64,000 bases of DNA, taken from assembly GCA_902805475.1 (NCBI GenBank), contig CADCSX010000001.1, forward strand, positions 1,612,001 to 1,676,000. Direction: 5' to 3'. Positions within the stretch are counted from its first letter, which is position 1; each line of letters starts with the position of its first letter. This document shows positions 22,865 through 34,209 of this stretch, one piece after another. This stretch comes from Entonaema liquescens (Eukaryota > Ascomycota > Sordariomycetes > Xylariales > Xylariaceae). Under the pieces are notes generated by a model, which was given only the letters and a program-made list of their open reading frames with translations, was not told the DNA's origin and did no database searches. A program made the position numbers and the translations under genes.

Positions 22865-23770
22865 TTATTTCGATTTCTCCGTATCGAGTGTTTTGGACTT
22901 CTCTTTTTGTCTTTGAATTCCTGTCTCGACCTGCCAAATCGCCCGCTCTAGTTCCACTTCGAGCTCTGGTATTTCCAGCGCCTTTACGAGTTGTCGCCCA
23001 TGCTCCTGGGAAAGTAGCATTCGCTCTTCTACAGACTCTTTGGAACTACTAGCAGTTGAGGTGCTCGCTCTATCCGTGTCTGCTATTTGTTCTTTCGAAG
23101 GAGGAGAATCAGGGAGGAGCGGAGTATAAAACGAGTCGAGTACTGTGGATGGAGATAAAGCGAAGAGATTATTGTCGCAAAGGAATCGGATGTGTTTACC
23201 ACCCGCGAGGGCTCGCCAATGAGACCAAGCTCGATACACCAGGTAGAAGAAAGGCAGGTTGGGGATCCTAACGGCAAGTTGATTAGAAGCCTGTCAAAGC
23301 ACGATGTGTCACTGAGACAGGACGGCAAACTTACACTGGTACAAGAGCAAACGGTGCACTAATTGGCATTCCAATGAAGCACCACATTAACCTAGTTTTA
23401 TGTAACGCTTCCCGTTCTGTGCCGAGTGTTCGAAGGACGTTTACTGCCTTTGTTGTAGGGATCAGTGTCTCTGGGTAAATAAGATGGTTCTTGTCTTTTC
23501 CCAGCACTTCCTCTTCCCTCCGTTTGGTAGATAGAGGAGGTACCGATTTAAGGCCCCATTCCTCGTAGGGAATTCTCCTCAGTAGGGAATTGCCATAGAC
23601 GACTACTTTTTTCTGCCACCCGCTCTCTTTCTTCTCCCAGCCAGACCAAAGTTGCGCTGCGCGAACAGTAGCCTTGTCGACTAAGGTCTGCTTGTTTGTC
23701 GGTAGGGCTTGGAGCTTTTGGCAATATAGCAGAGTTCGCCGGGTCGAGATGGGGAGGAGGAAAACCTCAT
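22865..23770 (-). CDS. Mitochondrial K+/H+ exchange-related protein (Mit_KHE1 family), frame broken at codon 2
   Basis: Exons 23335-23770 and 22865-23267 with a 67-bp intron (23268-23334, donor GTAAGT, acceptor TTAG). The product matches what I know of the fungal family related to yeast YDL183C: VFLLPISTRRTLLY, WEKKESGWQKKVV, NLPFFYLVYRAWSHWRALAG and HIRFLCDN. Two hydrophobic segments flank the intron junction (LMWCFIGMPISAPFALVPV and IPNLPFFYLVY), consistent with an inner-membrane protein. The C-terminus is charged and coiled-coil-like. Reading from the only suitable ATG (23768-23770) gives 29 residues and a stop. The conserved frame begins one base out of register just after ATGAGG. If one base is missing there, the protein is about 279 aa and starts MR-VFLLP as expected. 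Either an assembly error or a real start-proximal lesion. Confidence 0.75.
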
Positions 23771-25547
23771 TGTAGCGGGTGAGGGAGGATATCGTATTGC
23801 GATGGGCTTGCGACTAGAATGGGCGAAAATAGCGACAGGAACCAGGACCGAAATAGACAAGAAAATAAATAAAACCAAAGCGGCGATGAGGCCTCAGTTA
23901 CTTCACCTCTCTGTAGCCTTTGTGGGAATCATCGTCGCCACGTCAATGAGGGCTCCAAGCAGACTAGCAATGACGTTGAAAATGTAGATTTTAGACCCTT
24001 GTCAATATTGGAGCAAGTTTCTGCTTATGAGGTCCTGGACTTTTTCGGGTAGCAAATGGATAGGTATTCTTTGGTGACGCATGTGGGCAGGGATAGCGCT
24101 TTGTGGCTTGCATACTGTACGTAGCCGATACTTATAGATGTAGATGTATATATAAGAGGTACTTATGCTTTAGGCTATCTCATAATGAAAAGATGTAGTA
24201 GCGCAAACGCTGTACGAATCTATATTATGGATGTTATGTGAGGTTCTATATTAAATACATAGTAATATATAAGCGAAAAGGGAGAAAATAAACAAGGTAA
24301 TAACATAATAGTCCTTGCTATGAAATATTATGATAAACGCACCCAAGGGAAAGGAAGCCAAGATCAATTGCCATGTACCTAACTTAACCTTAGCAGGCCC
24401 TGGCCAAAATAGATGTGCCACAACCAACAGTGGAGAATATGGTGTAAGTGCTGAGAGCAACTGAAAGCAATAATCTTAAAGTGATATTATAGATAATTAA
24501 TTCTTTAAAACTCATGGGGTGGTATTTTATATGCTGTAGAATACTTAAATTACTGTATTTTCTTTCTTCCGCAATTGCGTTGTGTTTAAAATAAAGAGTG
24601 AAGTCAAGGTGTTTTGGTGAGGCTTCTAGGTGTGGCACATTTATTTTGGCCAGGGCCTGCCTTAGGTAACCTGTGGCTAGGCGATTACCTACATAAGGTA
24701 GGTAGGTACCTTAGGTATGTACTAAGTACACCTATATGTACGTATCGTAAATCGTGCTCCACAATGAGACGAAACTCAATCTCCCTGCGATTTTAGCTCT
24801 GAAGCTACCTTATATATGGCTCCATTAGGTAGCCCGTACGATGTTCTCTATGTATCTCGTACATCCTGGCAATCTCCCCGGACAACGCGGTCCTTTGCTG
24901 TTTGTACCTGGAGCTGACTTAATTTATTAAAAGCTATCGCAACTTTTTTGTCATTTGACCTTTCAGCTGCTCCTTATCTCATAAAAAAAGAACGTTGTTT
25001 GCCGTGCAACTATATTATATTTCTATTTTTCTTCTTTCCGTCTTCGTTATGTAATGACAAGTTGATATTGTCTATTGTGTTATTGAATTGTTTATGGGAT
25101 TTATTAACTATCTGTTTTAAATTATTTTATTCTAACTAACATACCAACCTCCTTACTTATCTACATACCTGACTTACCTTACTCGCGTTAATCGAAGTCT
25201 CGCTTTGTCCTTGCTAGTCTTATGGTTATGCGCTTTACTCCACACTCGTCATTGGCGCCCAGCCATACTTAAGTAGTATGTCAAAAGTTTGATGGAAGCC
25301 GGCGCCTACAGGAAATCATATAATACGTACACACATCCGGCACCATATATGTACTTTTTTGGAGCGGTTCTTTTTCTACTCAACACGCTAATCAGCCACC
25401 CCACCTCTTCCGCGTCCCTGACGACACAAGTTATGTATGTAAGAGGATGACTAGCAATTTTGTCTGTTTATTCGACCATCGCCGTCTTGCTTCGCCTTTA
25501 TCCTTAAATATTCGCATCCCTATGCCTCTACCGCACCGAGCATTGCG
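23771..25547. other. Intergenic region carrying a MITE
   Basis: No gene. It contains the inverted-repeat element at 24394-24659 and AT-rich promoter sequence of the SRF1-like gene. Confidence 0.5.
24394..24659. mobile_element. 266-bp MITE with 29-bp terminal inverted repeats
   Basis: The left end reads CAGGCCCTGGCCAAAATAGA and continues TGTGCCACA. The reverse complement of the right end matches 28 of 29 bases, with one G/A difference. Both ends are bordered by the same 6-base direct repeat CCTTAG (24388-24393 and 24660-24665), a probable target-site duplication. The interior is AT-rich and has no ORF. The CAGG terminus recalls hAT-type elements, but hAT duplicates 8 bases, so I leave the superfamily open. 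Confidence 0.8.
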
Positions 25548-26591
25548 ATGACCCGAAATCCTTTGCGGACCACCGTGCCCGCTTGGGTGGAGTTGTACGA
25601 TGAGCACGCTCATGGGCCGAGAAAGGATAAACATATCAATCCTCCCCCGCCAAGTATCCGCCCGGAACAGAATAAAGGAAACCACCAATTAAAAAGGAGG
25701 GTATCGAAAGATGGTTATGTTGATTGGGTCGACGAAAGACACGACCATGTATCGAAACTCCCCGTGTTCTTGAGGAAAAGAGCCGACAGGCCCGGGCGAC
25801 GATGGGATCATTTGCGCACGGCAGAACCGGTTATTATGGGACTCGGCTATCGAGCACCGAACGAAGATCCTTACGAGAGATGGCGAGATTTTATTCACTC
25901 GTCCTCCTATGGACGGAACCCTGATGACGAGTACGAAGTGGTACCCTATGAGGTTCTCGAACAACAGATGCCGGGCCTCGACCAACCTGTACGGAGTCCA
26001 TTTCACCCATTGGACCCCAAAACCAAAAGAATATCTAGAAAGGACACCTGGGGGATGAAGGCCTCGAATTTTGTACTGCGGCATCCAATAGCGCCGCTTA
26101 TATTCCGTCTAATCGTCTTGATCACCACGATCGCGGCTCTTGCTGTAGCAACGAATATTTTTCGAAGGGAGAAGAGCCCAGAGACTCCCGACGATAATGC
26201 TCCAGAGACATCGCAGGCGCTCGTAGCTATAGTGATCGACGCTCTAGCTATTCCTTACATTTTATATATGACATGGGACGAATATACAGGAAAGCCTTTA
26301 GGACTTAGAGCACCGGCGCAAAAAGTGTCGTTAACACTTTTGGACCTTATTTTTATTGTATTGAAATCTGCTAGCACGGCATTGGCTTTTGAAGCTTTGG
26401 TGTATCATAGTGGGGACGGATTGGCGATGGATCCTGAGGGAGCGGTAATGGAGAGAGTGTCCTTGCACCTGGCTAGGGGTCTTGCGGCGTTGACGCTGGT
26501 AGGGTTAATCGCCTGGATTCTGAATTTCACTATTAATGTATTCAGACTGGCAGAGAAACTCGGGGGGATAGATAACATAAATGAAAAATGA
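25548..26591 (+). CDS. SRF1: SRF1-like regulator of phospholipase D (347 aa)
   Basis: Single exon from ATG. The N-terminal 180 residues are hydrophilic and Pro/Arg/Asp-rich. Four transmembrane helices follow at about residues 183-204, 224-242, 261-283 and 309-331. The loop after TM2 has the WDEYTGKPLGLR block that I associate with fungal Srf1 proteins (yeast Srf1 activates the phospholipase D Spo14). The family name comes from memory of this four-helix layout and block, so it is good but not certain. No intron is needed. The gene stands alone between two gene-free stretches. Confidence 0.72.
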   Translation: MTRNPLRTTVPAWVELYDEHAHGPRKDKHINPPPPSIRPEQNKGNHQLKRRVSKDGYVDWVDERHDHVSKLPVFLRKRADRPGRRWDHLRTAEPVIMGLGYRAPNEDPYERWRDFIHSSSYGRNPDDEYEVVPYEVLEQQMPGLDQPVRSPFHPLDPKTKRISRKDTWGMKASNFVLRHPIAPLIFRLIVLITTIAALAVATNIFRREKSPETPDDNAPETSQALVAIVIDALAIPYILYMTWDEYTGKPLGLRAPAQKVSLTLLDLIFIVLKSASTALAFEALVYHSGDGLAMDPEGAVMERVSLHLARGLAALTLVGLIAWILNFTINVFRLAEKLGGIDNINEK

Positions 26592-27813
26592 GTTAGGTAA
26601 ATAGCTTTTAGGGAAAGGAATATACCCCAATATGATAATGTTATATCATTTATTTGTTGATTTTATATGACATTAGAGAAGTGCGATGGTATATACCTAC
26701 CTACCAACTTTCCAAAGATGCAAACCCTCAAATCTGTCCGTAGAATACTCGTGTAAATTGTCTTGAATAGATGGAAGATTTAAGCTTCGATTACCTGCGT
26801 ACTACTTACCTACCTTAGGGATCTATAAACATGAATGGGTTATCACAAGTTGATGCTCTACACAATGAATATGATTTATTACCTAGGTACCTAGGTAGGG
26901 TGCTTATCTAGGTACGTGAGATATGTAATACAGATGGAATGTCTGTAAGAGGCACATATGCCTTTAGGGCGTAAATATAGATTAAGCATCTGTAGGTACC
27001 TAGTTACGATGTACCTCTATCCTGGTACGCTACCGCCCAGGTCTAGGTGGAGGCAGGTTGTACCTGATGCTTCGTACCTACCCTGTATTAGATAAGCTTC
27101 GATATTCAAGTAAGGTCGGTACATCCCTCTAAGTAGAGGTGGGGGCGGAGACCAACAATTATCTGCTAATCTCCTCTTAGGTAGTTATTGCGGGCCATTT
27201 GGCAGCCTTGGGAGACCGGGTCTTTTGCGGTGTCTGCCTTATTACAATTAGTGATGCGGCAACCTGAAATTCGACTCCAACTGCCAATTCTCACTGTAGC
27301 CCGTGACAACATCATTTTTCAACTTCTTTTGATTTCCATTCTGATTCACTTTATTTTCACTATTGTTCAGTGTCAGTCTCTTTCAACGCATTGTTTTATT
27401 TTCTAAATCATTGCATTACTAACCCCCCAAACCGAGTAGTGCAACTTCCTAGACTAAGGTCACGAGTCTGGAAGATTCATTTACTCAAAGACAATGTATG
27501 TGCATTGTTTGTCTTGTTGTTTCTTTCCTCTACTTATTATCCACGATATATATAAAAAAGACAAGAGACTCCTCGGGGTCTTGTTCCGAATCCTCATAAC
27601 ATCATCTGCAAAAATTACAACCTTCCGCTTCTACACACGATCGATTAACTACATCACTCCGATTGTGTCTCGTCCATTGCTGACTGAACCTGAACATTCG
27701 TCTCTACAGTGATCCGACTTCCCATCTTCATATCCGAAAACCCTCTGCCTGTCTGTCCATAGCCTTCGCCTGACACCCTCCTCGGGGGACATCTCTTCCG
27801 ATATCTGATCACC
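26592..27813. other. Intergenic region rich in ACCTAGGTA-type words
   Basis: 3' flank of the SRF1-like gene and promoter/5' UTR of cullin-1. Many copies of CCTAGGTA/ACCTACC lie in 26690-27140. The last 300 bp before the cullin ATG are pyrimidine-rich, as is common for fungal 5' UTRs. Confidence 0.5.
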
Positions 27814-30390
27814 ATGTCCGTAACTACAACACGACCTATGCCTTCGGCACCGAACCGGGAGGATATCGGCCAAACATGGGAGTACCTGCAGAGTGGTATT
27901 TCCAAGATAATGATCAATCTGCAGGATGGGATGGATATGGCTACCGTAAGTTTTAACCTACTTCTCGCTTGGTATTCGTCGCTAACGTCTTTCCTAGTAC
28001 ATGGGCATCTATACGTGAGTCTCCTAACCTTGTAATCTAACTGTATGTATATTAACGCGAGATAGGGCTGTTCATAACTTTTGCACGTCGCAAAAAGCTG
28101 TCGGGCTAGGTAGTTCCAACGCTGTAGGCCAAGCTCATAGGGGAGGTAATGGTACTCGAACCGAAGATCAACAAACTTCCACTAACTTACTCGAAGCACA
28201 TCTCCTCGGCGAGGATCTCTACAAGAAACTCAAAGAATACCTCAACAACCACCTCCATGGACTCTATGAACAATCGAAGGGACACGCCGACGAGGCCCTA
28301 CTGGCATTCTATATCCGAGAATGGAACAGATACACGGTCGCCGCCAAGTACATCCACCACCTCTTTCGATATCTCAACCGGCATTGGGTCAAGCGGGAGA
28401 TGGATGAAGGAAAAAAGAATACGTACGACGTTTACACTCTACATCTATACCAGTGGCGCACTGAGTTCTTTACACTTGTTAACAAAAAGGTAATGGATGC
28501 GGTGCTCATGCTGGTAGAGAAGCAAAGGAATGGAGAAACTATTGAGCATAGGCAGATCAAGCAGGTGGTCGATTCCTTTGTGTCCCTTGGTCTTGATGAG
28601 CATGACGCTACTAAGTCGACTCTTGACACATACAGGTTTCATTTCGAGAAGCCGTTCCTCGCGGCAACCGAGGAGTTCTACAAGGCTGAATCTAAGCAAT
28701 TTGTTGCTGAGAATAGCGTTGTAGAGTACATGAAGAAGGCCGAGGCTCGATTAGCCGAAGAAGAAGAGCGTGTGCGCATGTACCTCCACAACGACATAGC
28801 GCTGCCGTTGAAGAAGACATGCAACAAGGCCCTGATTGCTGATCATTCCGCAATGCTAAGGGATGAGTTCCAAGTCCTCCTCGACAATGACCGGGAGGAA
28901 GACATGGCCCGTATGTATAATCTGCTTTCTAGGATTCCAGACGGTTTGGAGCCCCTACGGCAGAAGTTTGAGGCTCATGTTCGCAACGCGGGCCTTAACG
29001 CGGTTGCAAAGGTTGCTTCAGATGCGGAGAAACTTGAGCCTAAGGTTTACGTGGAAGCGTTACTTGAGACACATACCCGATATCAAGGGTTGGTAAAGCG
29101 CGCATTTGCCGATGAGCCGGAGTTTACAAGGTCTTTGGACAATGCCTGCAGAGAATTTGTGAACCGGAACGATATCTGCAAGGCAGGGAGCAGCAAGTCA
29201 CCCGAACTTCTCGCCAAATATACCGATGTATTACTTAGGAAGAGCGGAGCGGGCGTGGAAGAGGCTGAGCTTGATGCTACCCTGACGCAGATTATGACCG
29301 TTTTCAAGTATATTGAGGACAAGGATGTATTCCAGAAGTTCTACTCCAGAATGTTAGCCAGACGTCTTGTGCATAGCAATTCGTCGTCGGATGACGCCGA
29401 GACAAGCATGATAAGTAAGCTCAAGGAAGCGTGTGGATTCGAATATACAAACAAACTGCAGCGCATGTTCCAGGATATGCAAATCTCCAAGGATCTCAAC
29501 ACCGGATTCCGAGAGCACTCCAAGACCATGCAATCAGATAAGCAAGCACTCGACTCTTCATACTCAATTCTAGGTACCAGCTTCTGGCCTCTGACGCCTC
29601 CCAATACAACATTCAATCCGCCAGCCGAGATCCAAACCGACATTGATAAGTTTACTGCCTTCTACAAGAACAAGCACGAAGGCCGGAAGTTAAGTTGGCT
29701 GTGGCAGCTTTGCAAGGGAGAACTTAAGACCGGGTACTGTAGACAATCAAAAACGCCTTATACTTTCCAAGTGAGCGTCTATCAGATGGCTATTCTTCTA
29801 CTCTTCAATTCGAAGGATACTCACTCCTACGATGACATCGCGTCAGTTACCCAACTGACTAGTGAGGTTCTGGATCCTGCCCTTGGTATTCTTCTCAAGG
29901 CCAAAGTTCTTCTAATGAAGCCTGAAGGCGAGAAGCCTGGCTCTGGAACGACGTTCCATCTCAATTACGACTTCAAGAGCAAGAAGATTCGCGTCAATCT
30001 GAACGTCGCTACCAAGACGGAGCAAAAACAGGAGGAGGCCGACACGAACAAAAACATTGAAGAAGACCGCCAAATGGTCTTACAAGTAAGTATTTCAAAT
30101 AACTCTTTTTTCTTTCTCCCTTTGAATACCCCAAATTCTCTTGTGACAGTGCTACTGTCTTGGCCACCTATATATAATCAAAATACTAACCAGCTTTATA
30201 GTCTGCCATTGTTCGGATCATGAAGGCGCGAAAGAAGATGAAGCACAACCTACTGATTACCGAGTGCATTACTCAGATTAGGTCACGCTTCGTACCTAAG
30301 GTCAGTGATATCAAGAAGTGTATCGAGATCCTTCTTGATAAAGAGTACCTGGAGCGTTTAGAGGATGAGGAGCTTGGTTACCTTGCTTAA
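27814..30390 (+). CDS. CUL1: Cullin-1 (CDC53/CulA), SCF ubiquitin-ligase scaffold (785 aa)
   Basis: Exons 27814-27945, 27998-28014, 28066-30085 and 30202-30390; introns of 52, 51 and 116 bp. The second exon is only 17 nt, coding YMGIY plus part of a Thr, and is required for the conserved run YMGIYTAVHNFCTSQK. The protein has the cullin N-terminal repeats that bind Skp1/F-box adaptors, the cullin-homology domain (YIEDKDVFQKFYSRMLARRL), and the C-terminal winged-helix domain. The neddylation Lys is about residue 731 (IVRIMKARKKMKHN), encoded at the start of the last exon. It ends in the family's usual LGYLA. Full length and intact. It acts in cytosol and nucleus as the scaffold joining Rbx1/E2 to F-box substrate receptors. 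Confidence 0.96.
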
Positions 30391-31814
30391 GACAGAGACA
30401 GTTATCTCTTGGTCTATAGCAGAACTGCATTGTACTCACGCATATTTCCCCCATAATCTTTCTCCTGGCATCCGCCGGCGACGGTGGCGGCGGCTATGTT
30501 CCTCATGACACATTACAAGGGCGGTATAATAATGACAGCCCGGAGGTTGGCTCTCCAAACGGACATTCGAGGGGCGCTTTTCTATCTTCCTTCCTAGCTC
30601 TTGGTTGGCGGGCTATCTAACGCGGGACGGTTTTTCGGAACGATCAACTAGACTTTTATCACGTGTTTGATGAGCCCCCGAGTTACTACAGAATGCAACG
30701 GCGAGCTGGGTACTTCCCACAATACTTCTGACGGAGAGACGAGATTTGGCGCGAGGAGAATGTGGTGCGGTGTCGTGTACGGAATGAAAACATCCCGTTT
30801 ATAGCACCGCGGCTGGCTGGCTGGCTGCTCCTCTCCTCCCGTTTCCCTTCATGGACCTAGGCTTAGGGTGGCTAAAGCCAATCTCCTAGGTCGTGGTTGC
30901 GAGGGCTGGTGATGATACCTCAGGAGAATCGAGTAGCCTCTGCTATGCCGCCTAGCTAATGTGTCTAGGCGGAACCGCAAAATCCCATAGACACGAATAA
31001 ATATTTTACATCCAAAGTGCGATAGTGTGTTTGTGTTGTGATCATGTTGTGAATATCATGATTGGGTGCATTGCCTTTTCACCTTGATATCCCTAGGTTA
31101 GGAATTTTACTAGTAACCTTCCCGTGTCCAAGGGGTTTTGTTCCTCATTCAAAATCAGATAAGCTTACGTGAAATAAAACTACATTCACATATACGTGAA
31201 ATTTGCCTCCTATACAGGTTGGTATCTACTTTCCCATGACGACTACTACGGCTCATACATTAGGTTAGGTCGGGTAATCTTGACACCCCAATGAACTAGC
31301 ATCGCGGAAGAGACAAGTCTCATATTAGGTACTTAATATACCTTATAGCACATCACCAAAAGTGACCCTGACGTAGCGATGCCTTTTCTTGTCAACATGG
31401 ATTTCTTACTACTGCTTCGCAGGAGCAGATAAATCGTCTTCCGACTACCTAACTAACTTAGAGTTTCTACCTCCCACGTTCATTTATCCCGCGTATTGAG
31501 CGAGGTGGGGAGTTTTGGTCTTCTTTCCCTGCCTTGTTGTATCCAAGACGATAGGTAAAGGGTCATTGGATCACATCTCTCATGCTCTTCTTATACTCTC
31601 TCTCTATATGTATGCTCTTCCTGTCGGCTCTGGCTACCATGTATAGTGAAGTTTCACCATTGCTCCCTTCTCCCTATGTCTTGAGCATATCCATCGCAGC
31701 TCCTATTCGTCGATTCATATTCTATGAATCCATCGTCTGATTAATTATCCAGCACCTCACGCCTGTTTTCGTGTCATATAATTGGATCGTGCATGAATTC
31801 ATTCCACGAGCTAA
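30391..31814. other. Intergenic, convergent 3' flanks
   Basis: Between cullin-1 and AVL9, which converge. No gene or repeat of note seen. Confidence 0.45.
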
Positions 31815-34209
31815 TTACCACATGGTGGTTTGTGCTACTTTCAATTCCCCCGGTTTGATATCGTCTTGTTTTGAGCCGTCCTTCTTCCCTTTAGTACTTT
31901 CCTCATCATCGTCGCTGTGCACGTCGCTGACTAGTTTCGCGTATTCGTTTCTACCGTTGCGTTCACCGGCACCTTTCCGAGGACTGGATGGACTGGAAGA
32001 CCCGCTTTCGTCGCCCGAACCAGCAGCATCAAGCATGCTCTCGCCAAAGCTATCTTGCGTGAGCGGTCGTCTGTCGTGACCCTCGCTCGCTCGGTGCTGT
32101 ACATCCGACATCTGAATCTTCTCCATGCTAGTGAAGCCACGTGAGGAAAGCGCGGGACTACTCAATGGCGTATTCTTTTCGCTGCCGGATTCTGTATTTC
32201 CAGACCTTGATTTACGGCCACCAAATCCCCAACCACCACCTCCTCCTCCCGTTCCATTAGAAGTGGCACTTGACCGGCCCCATCCTTGTTTCCGCTTTTG
32301 GTCTGCCCACGAAGTCCAGCTTCCAATGTAAGCACCGGCTCTCGCCCCAACGGAACTCGTTGTGGTTTGAGCCTTTGCCGAGTCTGCATTAGGTGATGCG
32401 GTTCCATTCTTTTCGGCTGTGGTTTGGGCTGCCTGAGTCTCTTCGGCGCGCTTCCTTTGCGCCTCACGGAGAGCTTCCATATCAGCATATAGCTTGTTGA
32501 ATATGGTACTTGCTTTATCGCGTCCCGCTGCCAAATTCCTGCCTAATACTTCTCGACCAACCGCAAACCGTTCATCTAAATGCAAGTCTTGTACCTGTTG
32601 TTGAATTCGGCGCTGGACATCATCGACTGTAAGTCCACCGGCACAAGGATGCCTTGGCTCTACAATATCGAATAGGTGCGAGTCTGTATGCGATTCCCAT
32701 ATCCGGTAGTTTTCTGTTCTCATCCAGTATTCCACCCATTCGTTACCAAAATCTACAGATGGATCTCCATCGATGTGAGGGAGAGTCGCTTTGGGATTGT
32801 TCGCGTTTTTAGCCAGGTAATTATGATATTTGACGGAGGAAATGAGAGATAGGAGGTATTCTTCAAACTGAAGACGGATGAACTCTTCACTACCGCGGTA
32901 TCCCATCGTTTTTGGCCGACCTGGGTTGGCTTCATCCCACGTGTCGTTTACCTCTTGTGTGATAAAGTCGATCCATCTTCTGTCAGAGTGAGACAGTACT
33001 AATGCAGTCCGAAGTGAGGTAGATGTAATGTTGATCGTGTTTTCGTCGAGGTTAATTAGTATATCGCTGTATCGGTCCCTTTGTTGTAACAATAATGAGT
33101 TTGTGCTGCCGACTATATATGATTTCGTGCCAAAATCCGCAAGGATATCTAATTGCTGCAGAGGCGTGTATGGCCCAAACAGACTTCCCTGTATAGATAA
33201 TTAACCCCTGTCCCTATTTTCAAGACGAATTGTCTTACCTTGCCAAATATTTGTAATGGAAGTCCCATGTACGAGAGCAGCGAGTTTCGATCGCTAGTTC
33301 TTAAGCTCGTCGGCTGAGTGAGATTCTTCTCATAATTATTTAGGTCTGGCCCAGCGCAATCTTGCAGATTCCTAAGCAAACCCGGGATTAAAGATATGAG
33401 GGAGAATTGCATCATGCACAGACGCTCGCACCGCGAGCCGAAGAAGAGCATCTAGTTTCCTAGTGAGTATAAGTCGGGTCGACAACGAACATTATTAGGC
33501 TGCTCACCTTCGGCTGCAAGAGACAGCACTTTAATAGTACTAAAGTCTGCCACCGGAATTCCCTTACTAGTTCTCGGAGGCTCATGCCTAGGTATTGATC
33601 TCTGTCCACCTCCTCGTTCAACTGGCCGCGCGCCTTCTCCTCGGCAAGGCTCTCCTGGAACCTCCGCAGGATTTCAGTATCGCTGAACTCACGCTGGGCG
33701 AACCACGCACTAGTAACAACAGACAATCGTTCCCTTAGCATACCAAAGAACTGTGGGCTATCCGCTATTACTACGACTGCTTTCTGGACCGTTGAGCGCG
33801 TTACATCAGAGGGTCGAACTAGCAATTGCGAGGCGTCCAATTGTCTTGTGCAGGATATTCCAAAGAGCGATGTCGCAGGAGAGTCGTCTTTAGCCGGTCG
33901 TAAAAGAGTGAAATACGAGAAGTCTTCGGTTGATCTGGAGAGGCCAATGAGCTCAGATTTGTACGAGATATAAATAGATGCTGTACCCAGAAGGTAAACT
34001 CACGCGTGGGCTCCGTCGCTCAATGCCATGAACGGGAGCAATGGCCAGTCATACTCGACTGCCGGGTCTTGCCCTTCTTCTACACCAAACCATCTCTCAA
34101 CTTCGGGGCCCCTATGATGGTGGAAATCCACAACCGTTACTAAAGGCACAAAGCTCGCTTTACTACTTTTGGCCCCCTCCCCAGTAGCACTCGAATTGGA
34201 TGTAGCCAT
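31815..34209 (-). CDS. AVL9: AVL9 late secretory pathway protein (739 aa)
   Basis: Exons 34004-34209, 33508-33934, 33239-33451 and 31815-33188; introns of 69, 56 and 50 bp. The N-terminus has the DENN-like AVL9 signature VDFHHHRGPEVERWFG. It is followed by LPFMALSDGAHA joined across intron 1, FSYFTLL, SLFGISCTRQ, LLQPKMLFFGS across intron 2, LISLIPGLLR and the SLFGPYTPLQQLD block across intron 3. The C-terminal third is Ser/Gly-rich, acidic and probably disordered. Yeast Avl9 acts in exocytic vesicle formation at the Golgi. The start ATG at 34209 is the first true ATG; the longer frame upstream has none. Intact. Confidence 0.88.

Noticed and set aside
27649..27917. Minus-strand ORFs over the cullin-1 leader
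   Set aside because: They overlap the cullin leader and first exon and have no domain.
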